This document shows positions 10,146 through 18,761 of a stretch of 64,000 nucleotides of DNA, piece after piece. Made by a program: the position numbers and the translations under genes. Source of the stretch: a virus; the IMG/VR virus record IMGVR_UViG_3300032334_002567, positions 248,001 through 312,000 of that record, one strand, 5' to 3'. How positions within the stretch are numbered: the stretch's first letter is position 1; each line of letters starts with the position of its first letter. The notes beneath the pieces are model-generated. The model was not told the DNA's origin, searched no databases, and saw only the letters and a list, made by a program, of their open reading frames with translations.

Positions 10146-10334
10146 ATGCTAAAACCAATAATAGTCATACTTTCTATAACACAGCCATTAACAGCTTCAC
10201 CTAAACCAAAAGAGCCGTATACAATCAAATATAATACTTTATCTCAAGAGCAGCTCATCAAAGAGCAAAACCAAAGTATATTAAAAATGATGTTTAAACA
10301 AATGATAAAAGAAAATAATAAACCTAATCCTTAG
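10146..10334 (+). CDS. small protein with possible signal peptide, 62 aa
   Basis: The hydrophobic start (LKPIIVILSITQPLTA) followed by a charged, Lys/Gln-rich helix looks like an exported or lipid-anchored small protein. It converges with and overlaps by 11 bases the end of the minus-strand gene at 10324. Unknown function; a spanin-like role is conceivable but unsupported. Confidence 0.5.
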   Translation: MLKPIIVILSITQPLTASPKPKEPYTIKYNTLSQEQLIKEQNQSILKMMFKQMIKENNKPNP

Positions 10335-10773
10335 GTGCTTGTTTAATCATATTTTTCAACATTACTTCATTTTTTTCTTCAATTACTTTGTTGAAATCTT
10401 TGGTATGATAATTATATTCCCAAGGTCTCCATCTTATTTTTGTGCTAATTATAGTTTTTACCTGTTCATTAGTCTTTATATCAGTATATTTGACTATAGC
10501 CCAATAATACTCTTCTGATTTAACAACATCTTCAAGAATTTGAAAATCTGACGGTTGACCCAACTCAGTCCATACTTTTTGCCTACCCATCATTTTAACA
10601 TAATTTTCTATGTTATCATTGTATTTTATAGGAAAGAATATATGATTAATTGATCTTCTTACAATAACAGCCTTTTCTCCAACATATTCTGAATTGCATA
10701 TGAATCCTATGGCAATTCCCGCAAATAGAAATAACCAATGATAGAAAATTGATCTAATAATAATCCTGTGCAT
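10324..10773 (-). CDS. membrane-anchored hypothetical protein, 149 aa
   Basis: One N-terminal membrane segment (about residues 9-27, FYHWLFLFAGIAIGFIC) and then a soluble domain rich in Lys, Trp and Tyr. The topology suggests an envelope protein with the soluble part outside the cytoplasm or membrane-tethered. No family recognised. Confidence 0.7.
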   Translation of the reverse strand: MHRIIIRSIFYHWLFLFAGIAIGFICNSEYVGEKAVIVRRSINHIFFPIKYNDNIENYVKMMGRQKVWTELGQPSDFQILEDVVKSEEYYWAIVKYTDIKTNEQVKTIISTKIRWRPWEYNYHTKDFNKVIEEKNEVMLKNMIKQAPKD

Positions 10774-10847
10774 AAAAATCCTTATAAAATAGATATTTTA
10801 TGTAGGTCAGACAGACATAATTAAATAGACTCAAAACCCGCTAACCT

Positions 10848-11645
10848 TTAAACTAAAACTTTAAACCCTGCTGGCGGACTAGATATTGAGTTGTTTATTG
10901 ATATTTGACCAAATACCCCATCATAAGCATATGGACAAGCTCCCGGATAAACATCGCCAGTTATGGCTGATATGTCTATTCCACCTGTTGCTGTTTCTGG
11001 GTTTTGATTGTTGTCGCCATTCCAATCTCCACCATCAACTCTAAACCAAATCAAATTATTTACTCTATCAACTGCAACATCTATAACGCTGCCGTCTCTT
11101 TTAAAACTTAAGTCTAAACTAATTATATCATCACCATCAAACCAAACCCTGCCATCATCATAAAAACCAATAGTATTAGTGTCACTACCCAGATAATCAT
11201 TCATATCAGCTTCATGGTTTGATATGCCTACACCGGTATAGCCGTCAGTATTACCATAAACTGTTACCATGCTGAACACTACTTTTTCGCCACTCTTTAT
11301 TGCATAGTTTGTTAAAACTGATGTTTCGGTTTCATCAGCATCAGATGTGAACGAAGCGGTGCAATTATTATTGCTTAATTCTATGAACTCTCCAATATAA
11401 TTTGGATCAAAAGCAAAGGTGACAGCTTCAAATGTTCCAATTCCAAGTATGTCTTGGAACGTTGTGTCATTAAAAGTATCACCATCCTCAACAGCAACAA
11501 TAACCTTTCTATTGCCAGCGTTGTCTACTTCATACATGTTTACTGTGCGTTGTATGCTTTTACCATTCAATATAGATGAATCCAAACTACCTTCTGTAGT
11601 TGGATCAATGAGATCTGGGGTTATTTTAATGTTATAATTTGTCAT
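10848..11645 (-). CDS. SPRY-domain surface protein
   Basis: A 265-residue protein whose C-terminal half reads like a SPRY domain: VGISNHEADMNDYLG, TIGFYDDGRVWFDG, VAVDRVNNLIWFRVDGG, GGIDISAITGDVYPGACPY. SPRY domains are beta sandwiches that bind ligands and occur in phage tail and fibre proteins. The N-terminal 90 residues are unassigned. GGATTATATG supplies a weak ribosome binding site at the start. Confidence 0.75.
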   Translation of the reverse strand: MTNYNIKITPDLIDPTTEGSLDSSILNGKSIQRTVNMYEVDNAGNRKVIVAVEDGDTFNDTTFQDILGIGTFEAVTFAFDPNYIGEFIELSNNNCTASFTSDADETETSVLTNYAIKSGEKVVFSMVTVYGNTDGYTGVGISNHEADMNDYLGSDTNTIGFYDDGRVWFDGDDIISLDLSFKRDGSVIDVAVDRVNNLIWFRVDGGDWNGDNNQNPETATGGIDISAITGDVYPGACPYAYDGVFGQISINNSISSPPAGFKVLV

Positions 11646-11692
11646 ATAATCCTTTAATGTTGCATTTGCAAGGCCTATACAGTTTATATATT

Positions 11693-11878
11693 ATGAACAA
11701 ACCAGATAAAAACAGTAAAAAAATTGAAGAAGTTATAAAGATGTGCCAAGCCGCTATATCAAAACAAATAGATAAAAACAAAAAAGGCGGATTCGGAATA
11801 GATGACTATACAGATGGTCGAATCATAGGCGGTGCCAGCTTAGCTAGAAATATACTAAGACTTCTTAGCACATTATAA
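11693..11878 (+). CDS. small hypothetical protein, 61 aa
   Basis: A Lys-rich protein with a Gly-rich turn (GGFGIDDYTDGRIIGGASLARNI) that looks like a compact domain. An in-frame ATG at 11693 is preferred because an earlier one would overlap the divergent SPRY gene. No ribosome binding site is obvious. Unknown function. Confidence 0.5.
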   Translation: MNKPDKNSKKIEEVIKMCQAAISKQIDKNKKGGFGIDDYTDGRIIGGASLARNILRLLSTL

Positions 11879-11884
11879 GAATAT

Positions 11885-11992
11885 CTATGAAGCGTCATTC
11901 CTATTTAAATACCTATCCCAAAAATAAATAAATATAGGAATAAAAAGTTCTATAAATAATATACCACAAATTATTGATAATATCTCATTCAT
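11885..11992 (-). CDS. possible single-span membrane peptide, 35 aa
   Basis: Starts MNEILSIICGILFIELFIPI and ends in a charged tail (YFWDRYLNRNDAS). A longer reading frame upstream overlaps the gene at 12111 in antisense and is unlikely to be used. Weak AGAAGAAA ribosome binding site. Confidence 0.4.
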   Translation of the reverse strand: MNEILSIICGILFIELFIPIFIYFWDRYLNRNDAS

Positions 11993-12110
11993 GATTTCTT
12001 CTTTTAAAAAAGCCCCCTTCGGGAACCTAATTATTAATTTGGAGACTTTTACACCAAAAATATCACCACCCCCCCTAAATATAGTAAAATCAATAAATTT
12101 GGAGATATTT

Positions 12111-12869
12111 ATGAAATCATTTTCTGAAATGCTAAAAATATTAGAAGAAAGCAATCTATCATCGGGTCCTGTAAAAGACTTTCTTAAATCTACAAGCCGT
12201 CAAAACGACTATCGATTTTCAAGTCGCCAAGGCTTGCGACCTGCCGCCGATGTGAGACGCAGAGCAGCAAGATTTGCTGGACTTCCTACAGAGAAAAAAG
12301 ATGATAAATCACTACAAATAAAGAGCAGCTTTGAAAGATTAAGACATCATCTCACTACAGTTGGCGGCGATCTTAAAAAAGAACTTTCTAAAGCCAGAGT
12401 AAAGGGCATGTATCCAGACCTTTTTCCAAGTGAAAACGATATTTTTGCCGGGTTCACCCCAGAACAAATCAGAATGCTACAAACAGCGATAAAAAATAGT
12501 TACAGTTTTGGTGGTTCAAGAGGAATGGGGTCATCCCCTTTAAATAGAGAAATTGATAGCAAGGTAGGTTTGATAAAATTTAAAAGAGCTGCTGCTAGGG
12601 TTCCTTTTGAAGTTCGTCTTCAAAAAGCCGCAGAGGAAAGTGGCACGTTTGTTAGTGTAGACATGGATGAAGATGAATTAAAACAATATGACATAAGGGA
12701 TTACGATGGTCAAGAAATTATAATGCCAAAAGATTTAGATCCAAGCTCGCCAAAATATAAAGATACAATAATTCTATTGAAGAAAAAAGGATTTTTGGGA
12801 CCGGATGCTAAAGAACTAAGCTCTCATAGAACGATAAAATGGCTTAAACAAAACGGATATTGGCAGTAA
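12111..12869 (+). CDS. hypothetical protein with prohead-targeting-like N-terminus, 252 aa
   Basis: I chose ATG 12111 because TTTGGAGATATTT precedes it. The start MKSFSEMLKILEES resembles the N-terminal targeting peptide of T4-type internal head proteins (short, F..ML/WL, then acidic residues). The rest is basic and helical with an acidic middle (VDMDEDELKQYD), and the end SSHRTIKWLKQNGYWQ is compact. It may be a packaged internal protein. No enzymatic motif seen. Confidence 0.65.
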   Translation: MKSFSEMLKILEESNLSSGPVKDFLKSTSRQNDYRFSSRQGLRPAADVRRRAARFAGLPTEKKDDKSLQIKSSFERLRHHLTTVGGDLKKELSKARVKGMYPDLFPSENDIFAGFTPEQIRMLQTAIKNSYSFGGSRGMGSSPLNREIDSKVGLIKFKRAAARVPFEVRLQKAAEESGTFVSVDMDEDELKQYDIRDYDGQEIIMPKDLDPSSPKYKDTIILLKKKGFLGPDAKELSSHRTIKWLKQNGYWQ

Positions 12870-12873
12870 GATT

Positions 12874-12996
12874 TTACTTCATGTCCCGCCAACCACCACT
12901 AGTATCCTGAACATTTATAGCATCAGGAGATATTTCCTTATCTCCAACATACTTCCAAGCTCTAGGCTTCGCCCTACCCTCCGCAGTCCTTTTCAT
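12874..12996 (-). CDS. small hypothetical protein, 40 aa
   Basis: A reading frame from a CAT at 12994 with AAGG eight bases upstream on the minus strand. The product (MKRTAEGRAKPRAWKYVGDK and about 20 more residues ending in GGWRDMK) has a protein-like composition and fills the space between two genes exactly. Unknown function. Confidence 0.5.
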   Translation of the reverse strand: MKRTAEGRAKPRAWKYVGDKEISPDAINVQDTSGGWRDMK

Positions 12997-13065
12997 AATA
13001 GACCTTACATACTTTCAAGAAAACTCTGAAATGATAAGTCGCTCATAGTTTTATATACGAACTTA

Positions 13066-13911
13066 TTATCTTTTGTTCTTTCTTGTTGATCTGTATTTAT
13101 TGTTTTTTGCTATGATGCTATATGGCTTTTTCTCAATTTTCTCAATTTTTTCTATAGTTTTTGCTTTTTTATTCTTAACTTTATCTATAGTCGTTATTTT
13201 CTTATATTCCTCTGCGTTTATTAATACCTTATCATTTAAACCATTCTTCAATAGGTTTTTCATAAAGTCTTGTCTATAAATTTCAGATCTACCGCACAAA
13301 TGAACAAACAGAGCATCCTGTATAGGGTAGAAACGTTCTAAACAATTTAGGACATATGGTTTGTGTATAATAATTCTATCTAAATTATTAGGTATAATTT
13401 TCTCAACCATCACCCTTTGCTCATATGGGAATATTCTCCACATTTTATCATTGCGTAGATCCCAGATATCTGACTCAATTTTAATTGCTGCCTTGCTTAC
13501 AAATTTGACTCCTGTATTAACTTTGTTTTCTGTTTTTATTTTATATTTGAAGTCCCACACAGAAGGATAATCTTTTTCTGGCTTTTCATAAAACAAATGA
13601 TATAGTATATTATTATCTGATAAATCAATCGTTTCTTCTATTCTAAGGTTCATGCGATTCGCAAAGATGTCAGTATCAAGCCATACAAACCATTTCGCAT
13701 TAGGAAATCTTAGTGATGCTCTTTTTAGTATTTCACACCTTCTATAGTGTAATTGATGAACCTCTTTTTCAATCGGTTCTAACTCATCATAATAAAAATC
13801 ATAATCGTTTAAAGAGCAATAATGATCAATGGTTTTACGAGTGTTAACTGCAAACTCCACATCAAGCGGCCAATGACCACTAACTAATACAATATCACCT
13901 TTTTTATACAT
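13066..13911 (-). CDS. glycosyltransferase, GT34/GMA12-like
   Basis: A 281-residue protein with WFVWLDTDIF near residue 92, the D-x-D type nucleotide-sugar motif, and YRRCEILKRA..RFPNAKW just before it, as in galactosyl/mannosyl transferases of the GMA12/MNN10 group. The C-terminal 50 residues are very Lys-rich. It probably adds a sugar to a phage or host surface molecule. It lies convergent to the gene at 12111, in a block with two other glycosyltransferase genes. Confidence 0.8.
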   Translation of the reverse strand: MYKKGDIVLVSGHWPLDVEFAVNTRKTIDHYCSLNDYDFYYDELEPIEKEVHQLHYRRCEILKRASLRFPNAKWFVWLDTDIFANRMNLRIEETIDLSDNNILYHLFYEKPEKDYPSVWDFKYKIKTENKVNTGVKFVSKAAIKIESDIWDLRNDKMWRIFPYEQRVMVEKIIPNNLDRIIIHKPYVLNCLERFYPIQDALFVHLCGRSEIYRQDFMKNLLKNGLNDKVLINAEEYKKITTIDKVKNKKAKTIEKIEKIEKKPYSIIAKNNKYRSTRKNKR

Positions 13912-14225
13912 AAAATCCTTGATATGTGATAAATTATATTTTATATATGAACTTTAGACTATTTATCTCTTGATGGCATTTGTGACTTGGCCCGTACCAC
14001 ACATACAAAAAATCAAAGATTATATACAGGATAGATAGTTCAACAATCCAAAGCACTATAAACCGGACCATCATTATTTGTCATAAATTCTCCTAATAAT
14101 GGATATCTATCACATCAATATAAAGAAATATTTTGTGTAACAGTTTTTAAATCAATTGGTGAAGCACTATTAAATATATTGTATAAAAAAAGACGGGGGC
14201 ATATATAAGTCAAAAGAGGTATATC
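13912..14225. promoter_or_regulatory. divergent leader/promoter region
   Basis: No normal gene lies here. It holds a 14-codon leader stub on the minus strand (14040-14084) and the upstream region of the plus-strand leader at 14226. A stretch near 14097-14125 (ATGGATATCTATCACATCAA) is repeated at 17645. GGGGGCATATATAAG at 14195-14209 is repeated before the leaders at 17737 and 18762 and is a candidate late promoter. Confidence 0.6.
14040..14084 (-). pseudogene. DGPVY leader stub
   Basis: Reads MTNNDGPVYSALDC and stop, with GGAGAATTT before the ATG. It matches the conserved N-terminus of the leader family (TYNN.DGPIYS.L.GK) but has no cargo domain. Either a decayed family member or a short leader peptide. 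Confidence 0.6.
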
Positions 14226-14285
14226 ATGACATATAATAACAATGATGGGCCGGTTTATGCTAATTTTCATGAAATAATTAAATGA
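14226..14285 (+). CDS. DGPVY leader peptide coupled to a glycosyltransferase gene
   Basis: A 19-residue reading frame (MTYNNNDGPVYANFHEIIK) with the full conserved upstream region and AAGAGG ribosome binding site. Its stop overlaps the next start (ATGA), so translation of the glycosyltransferase is coupled to it. This looks like a leader whose original cargo was replaced by another gene. Confidence 0.6.
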   Translation: MTYNNNDGPVYANFHEIIK

Positions 14286-15175
14286 AATTTAAAATAATAC
14301 TCAAAACAAAAAATGAAGATAACCTAATAGACATTTGGATAAAATACTACTCCAAAATGGTAGGCAAAGAAAATCTAATCATATTTGATAACAATAGTAC
14401 CAGCCAAAAAGTTTTAGATGTTTACAAACAACACTCAATAGAACCAATAGCTATTGAAAATCCAAATTCAATTAATTTTTTTCATAGACATGCAAATTTT
14501 TATGAAAACATATTTTCTAATTGTGATGCTTTTGCTATTTTAGATACAGATGAATTTTTGTGTGTTTATGAAGATGGTGTATTCAGAGCAGATAAAGTTT
14601 TAGACACAATACAAAACTCTGAAGCTCAAGTTCTTGGTTCTATTTGGCTAGACCAAATGCATCTAAGCGACAGTATTGAATACTTTTTACCAAATAAAAA
14701 CTGGAAAATTGATCACAATAAAAAATATGGTAAATCTATATTTAAAACATCTTATACAGAAATTAAAAATTATATTTATGGACATAATATATGTTGCAAA
14801 GATGCAGATACAAATACCAATTTAATTTTATTGCATCTAGATAGAACAAACCCTGAAATTAGAATTAAAAATTGCATTGACCTAAGTATAATAGAAAGTA
14901 ATAATCATCAGAAGAAAGAATTGTTTGATGAACTTCAAAACATTAAGCTGACAGGCAAAGCAAGTAATTGGTTTCTAGATAGCAATTTTCCTGATAATTT
15001 TATGACAGGGGTTCATAAATTAAGAGAAATACAAGAATATTATCGAGATAGATATTCTTATTTAAAAAAACGCTATGGAACAAGCGAAGAATATATCAGA
15101 ACAAATGTAATCAATCATTATATTTACGGAGAACAACATAAGCAAGAGATTTTTTATAGAGACAAATTTTTTTAA
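14282..15175 (+). CDS. glycosyltransferase, GT2/GT92-like
   Basis: A 297-residue protein. KNEDNLIDIWIKYYSKMVG and LIIFDNNSTS at the start match the nucleotide-sugar binding fold of 'Glyco_tranf_2_4' and GT92 enzymes, and AILDTDEFL near residue 90 supplies the D-x-D motif. It probably builds a surface glycan. AT-rich like its neighbours. Confidence 0.8.
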   Translation: MKFKIILKTKNEDNLIDIWIKYYSKMVGKENLIIFDNNSTSQKVLDVYKQHSIEPIAIENPNSINFFHRHANFYENIFSNCDAFAILDTDEFLCVYEDGVFRADKVLDTIQNSEAQVLGSIWLDQMHLSDSIEYFLPNKNWKIDHNKKYGKSIFKTSYTEIKNYIYGHNICCKDADTNTNLILLHLDRTNPEIRIKNCIDLSIIESNNHQKKELFDELQNIKLTGKASNWFLDSNFPDNFMTGVHKLREIQEYYRDRYSYLKKRYGTSEEYIRTNVINHYIYGEQHKQEIFYRDKFF

Positions 15176-15199
15176 GAGAAATAATGAGCCATATAAATA

Positions 15200-15421
15200 A
15201 TGAGCCACATATTAGATTTAAAATTTAAATACCACTTAATCATCAATGTTGATAAACAGCTGATTTTTGATGGACCAGATCCTGAAAGACCTTGGTTTTC
15301 TTCTATTGCAATGAATATTAAATTGGTTGATGAAGAAAATAAAGAAATTTTTTTAGACCAACAACAAAAAGATGAAATAATATCTACTCTTTCAAAAATA
15401 GGAAGCATAAATGGAAATTGA
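15200..15421 (+). CDS. small hypothetical protein, 73 aa
   Basis: Starts 24 bases after the glycosyltransferase and overlaps the start of the next by 11 bases, so it belongs to the same operon. The sequence (LDLKFKYHLIINVDKQLIFD...RPWFSSIAMNIKLVD) looks like a small beta domain. Function unknown. Confidence 0.6.
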   Translation: MSHILDLKFKYHLIINVDKQLIFDGPDPERPWFSSIAMNIKLVDEENKEIFLDQQQKDEIISTLSKIGSINGN

Positions 15422-17630
15422 AGTAGAAAACGATTTTAACGAAGAATTCTATGAATTAGTCTTACCTGAGGTACAGGACTATTACAAAGGTTCCCAATTA
15501 TCGAAACGAGAAAGATACTACCATCATTATTTGAATTACGGACAGCATCTTTACAAGAATTGCACGGAAGCAGAGAAAAAACTGTTTGGAGACATTGAAG
15601 TAAAAGATAACTTCAATGAAGATCTTCACGAGAAGAGGCATCCGGAAGTTAAAGAATATATGATCTATATGGGCGATTGGGTAGCACAATTGTCTAAAAG
15701 AAAAAGATACTACCACCATTACTTTAACTATTGTGTGCCTGGTTGCGATACTTCTTCATTGAAAGAAATTAAAGAATATACACAAAATATAAGAAAAAAA
15801 TTGATCGAGAACCAAGAACTATACGAAAAACATAAAGGATCAATTGTTCTTGTTAATCATGTTTCTAATCCTTATGGAGCCACACATTATCTATTAAGCT
15901 TATTCAAGTTGCTTAAAAAAGAAGGAGTTAAAGTCTGTTTATTAGATGAAATAGTAAATGAGAAACTTTACTCAAAATATCAAATAGATACAAAAGATGT
16001 GATTTCATACGAACAAGATCTATTATTCCTCTGTTATATCTACGAAAAAATCAAACCCAAGGTTTTTTACTTAAACTCGATAAGAGGCATATTTGTAGAT
16101 TTCATCAATTTGAAAAATCCGAATGTGATTACACACAGTCATGAAATAGCAGATGTATACGGACGATATGACTTGTTACCGACTTATGTCGTATCCAAAA
16201 GAATCCAAAAGGAATTTGAAGACCAATGTAACCATAAACCAAAAATTCAACCCCCAATATTTTTAGATGAAACTCTTGAACTCATAGACAAAGAGTTTAA
16301 CAAGAAATTACCGAAAGTTTCAAATAGCAAAGGCGACATGGATCTTTCCAAAATAACTATCGGAATGTGCGGCCAGACCGAGACTAGAAAAAACCCAGAG
16401 CTTTTTGAAGCAGTCTCAAAATTATACCCGCAATACAATTTTTTATGGATAGGCGGAGAAAAAGGACACTTCACAGACAGCCATAATCTGTACCATGTTC
16501 CTGTAGTGCAGTTCCCTTTTGTCTACTATAAGCTAATAGACTATTTTATTCTATTTTCTCAGGAAGACCCTTGTCCATATGTGGTATTAGAAAATTTGTA
16601 TGTCAATAATAAAGTAATTACATTCAAAGATAACATATATACCGACCATAAGTGCGAACAAACAAAAGACATATATTTTGAATTTGATGGAAAAGTATCA
16701 CTTGAAAATTTGTGTAAGGTTATAGACCATCAAGTTATTGAAAAAACAAATAGAAAAGGAAATGGTAAAAAATACGTAATAGACAATTTTACTTCAATAA
16801 ATATAAATTGTCTAATTGAAGACATGGAATATTTTATGGTATGTCACGATCAAGAAATAATAATCAAACACATATCTGATAATAACCACAACAATTTTCA
16901 TTATATGTTTGTTGGAAATAAAAATTCAGATAAACTTAATAATACAGATAATAAAATTACGATCTGCCATGAACTGCCTAAGAATTTGGAACAATATCCT
17001 AATTTATGTAGTTTTACCGCATGGTATGCTATTTCTAAAAATTATTTTTCAAAGAATAAAAAAATATGCTTATTAGAGTATGATGTCAACTTATCTGATC
17101 AATTTTATGCATATCATGAAAAAGAAGTATGTAATCATATAGATGATCAAACAGTGGTTGCTTATTTCTATACTTTAACAGATCATTATGTATTTTATAA
17201 AAGCACTCCATATCTTGAAATAGCCTTAAAAAAGATCTATGATATAGATCTTAATAGTTTTGTTCAAAAATTTAAGAGCCAATATCCTTTATGGCCAAAC
17301 ACAACCAATATGTGTATGAGCAAAAATACATTAGATAAATTTGTAGACTGGTTTTTGCCTATGACCGATCTCTTTAAAGAAGATCCATTGGGATCTTATG
17401 TTCATGAAAGGGCGTTTTTTATTTTTTGTGTAATAAATAATATCGAGATTAAATATGTCAAAAGTCCAATATTATCACATAATCAACAGGCATCTCACCA
17501 AAACTTCGATGTTTACGGCAAAGTATTGAATATGTATAAAACTACAGTCTTAAACCAAGATATGATCTCTGATTATGACGAGATTTATGAGGAAGCATAC
17601 CGAATTAGCCTAATTAATTGTTCAAAATAA
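15411..17630 (+). CDS. multidomain glycosyltransferase, 739 aa
   Basis: The N-terminus has two repeats of about 45 residues (NFNE..E...PEV..Y and LSKR.RYYHHY.NY). Residues 140-440 look like a GT-B enzyme: IVLVNHVSNPYGATHYLLSL, ITHSHEIADVYGRY, GMCGQTETRKNPELF, LWIGGEKG, and an acidic DPCPYVVLEN in place of the usual E(x7)E region. From about 480 a further domain (YMFVGNKNS, LLEYDVNL) looks like a second transferase-type fold. It probably extends a glycan together with the enzymes at 13066 and 14282. Confidence 0.8.
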   Translation: MEIEVENDFNEEFYELVLPEVQDYYKGSQLSKRERYYHHYLNYGQHLYKNCTEAEKKLFGDIEVKDNFNEDLHEKRHPEVKEYMIYMGDWVAQLSKRKRYYHHYFNYCVPGCDTSSLKEIKEYTQNIRKKLIENQELYEKHKGSIVLVNHVSNPYGATHYLLSLFKLLKKEGVKVCLLDEIVNEKLYSKYQIDTKDVISYEQDLLFLCYIYEKIKPKVFYLNSIRGIFVDFINLKNPNVITHSHEIADVYGRYDLLPTYVVSKRIQKEFEDQCNHKPKIQPPIFLDETLELIDKEFNKKLPKVSNSKGDMDLSKITIGMCGQTETRKNPELFEAVSKLYPQYNFLWIGGEKGHFTDSHNLYHVPVVQFPFVYYKLIDYFILFSQEDPCPYVVLENLYVNNKVITFKDNIYTDHKCEQTKDIYFEFDGKVSLENLCKVIDHQVIEKTNRKGNGKKYVIDNFTSININCLIEDMEYFMVCHDQEIIIKHISDNNHNNFHYMFVGNKNSDKLNNTDNKITICHELPKNLEQYPNLCSFTAWYAISKNYFSKNKKICLLEYDVNLSDQFYAYHEKEVCNHIDDQTVVAYFYTLTDHYVFYKSTPYLEIALKKIYDIDLNSFVQKFKSQYPLWPNTTNMCMSKNTLDKFVDWFLPMTDLFKEDPLGSYVHERAFFIFCVINNIEIKYVKSPILSHNQQASHQNFDVYGKVLNMYKTTVLNQDMISDYDEIYEEAYRISLINCSK

Positions 17631-17639
17631 TGTTATCTT

Positions 17640-17736
17640 CCAATAATGGATATCTATCACATCAATATAAATGTGTAACAGTTCTTTAATGATATAAAAA
17701 AGGATGGGGGCATATATAAGTCAAAAGAGGTATATC
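17640..17736 (+). promoter_or_regulatory. conserved upstream region of leader family
   Basis: Repeats the region before 14226: ATGGATATCTATCACATCAA, TGTGTAACAGTT, then GGGGGCATATATAAG (17706-17720) and AAGAGG before the ATG. Conservation between unrelated cargo genes suggests a shared promoter and ribosome binding site. Confidence 0.6.
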
Positions 17737-17844
17737 ATGACATATAATAACGAAGATTGGCCGATTTATAGTGTTTTGAATGGTAAACCAGGTTATGTTT
17801 ATGACTATTTTGGTAATTGCAATGCTCAGGGATATCCAATATGA
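17737..17844 (+). CDS. DGPIY-type leader with short tail, probably a stub
   Basis: A 35-residue frame opening MTYNNEDWPIYSVLNGKPGY and ending after a short Asn/Gly-rich tail. The Gly of DGPIY is Trp here. The stop overlaps the ATG of the sulfotransferase fragment at 17841. It may be a remnant left by loss of cargo. Confidence 0.55.
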   Translation: MTYNNEDWPIYSVLNGKPGYVYDYFGNCNAQGYPI

Positions 17845-17996
17845 ATGAAGCTGCCAAATGGCTGGGCCTGCCCACGCCGCTGCCGCATGAGGACGCCACC
17901 AACGAAGCCGACAAGCCGACTTTGACGCCAGAGCAGGAGGCCCGCGTGCGTGAGATTTACGCCGACGATATCTCGCTCTGGGAAAATCTTCAATAA
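17841..17996 (+). pseudogene. C-terminal fragment of a sulfotransferase-like gene
   Basis: A 51-residue frame with AAKWLGLPTPLP and PTLTPEQEARVREIYADD, matching the C-terminal parts of the proteins at 5116 and 19711 (ADWLGLPTPVP, AQWLGLETPVP). The two PAPS-type motifs are missing. It is sharply more GC-rich than everything around it, so it probably came from another genome and was then truncated. Confidence 0.75.
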
Positions 17997-18044
17997 TATA
18001 TAAAACTTAAAAATATAATTCTAAATAAAAAGAAGTAAAAACCT

Positions 18045-18617
18045 TTAAAAATTACCGCAAGTCTCATACATCGCTTCGTGGTGTTGATAATTATCTCCAT
18101 TATAAAATAAGTGAAACAAGGTTCCTATGCATGTAGAAGATAAAGTTGATGAGTTATTATTATAAAATGAAATTAATGTTGATTTTGTTTCTTCACAATT
18201 AATACCATTAGGCCAAACTAATGGATTTGGTGTTGAAACACTAGAAGATATGGTAGTAAATGTAAGAGGGCTATAATCTTCTGTCGTATCTGCACTAACG
18301 CCAACTTTAACGGTTCTTGTTTTAAAATTAACATATCCAAGATGATCATAATCTGGAGTATAAAGAGTTAATGCTTTATGTTCAACTATCTCAAACACAA
18401 ATGCCCAGCCAGGAGATGAACTCAAACTTGGTCCCCACGCTGCTTGAACAACTGCTGCATAAGCACCAATTGTAATGTCTCCACAAGTTAAAGGATTGTT
18501 ATACTCCCATGCCGTTCCATAATAAGTATCTTGCTGATTCCATCTAAATTCGTAGTTTTGAGGGTCCGCAGGAGACCACTTCCCACTCAACATACTATAA
18601 ATTGGTCCATCACTCAT
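18045..18617 (-). CDS. DGPIY-leader protein A, 190 aa
   Basis: Starts MSDGPIYSMLSGKWSP, after AAAAAGGGGGAG on the minus strand. The rest is a single Thr/Ser-rich domain with paired Cys near the end and no known family. It is divergent to the leader gene at 18762, with about 144 bases between them, as the stub at 14040 is to 14226. Probably a secreted or virion surface protein. Confidence 0.75.
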   Translation of the reverse strand: MSDGPIYSMLSGKWSPADPQNYEFRWNQQDTYYGTAWEYNNPLTCGDITIGAYAAVVQAAWGPSLSSSPGWAFVFEIVEHKALTLYTPDYDHLGYVNFKTRTVKVGVSADTTEDYSPLTFTTISSSVSTPNPLVWPNGINCEETKSTLISFYNNNSSTLSSTCIGTLFHLFYNGDNYQHHEAMYETCGNF

Positions 18618-18735
18618 AACTCCCCCTTTTTAACTATGTATGATATTACAATATTAAAATTGTCCTGATATATGTCGAATTTATTTTCAAATTGTAACTT
18701 ATATAAAAGTTTTTGATGATATAAAAGATAGGGGG

Positions 18736-18745
18736 CATATATAAG
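18736..18745 (+). promoter_or_regulatory. candidate late promoter box before leader gene
   Basis: CATATATAAG, preceded by GGGGG, 16 bases before the ATG at 18762. The identical block occurs before 14226 and 17737. It resembles the T4-type late box. Confidence 0.4.
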
Positions 18746-18761
18746 TCAAAAGAGGTATATC

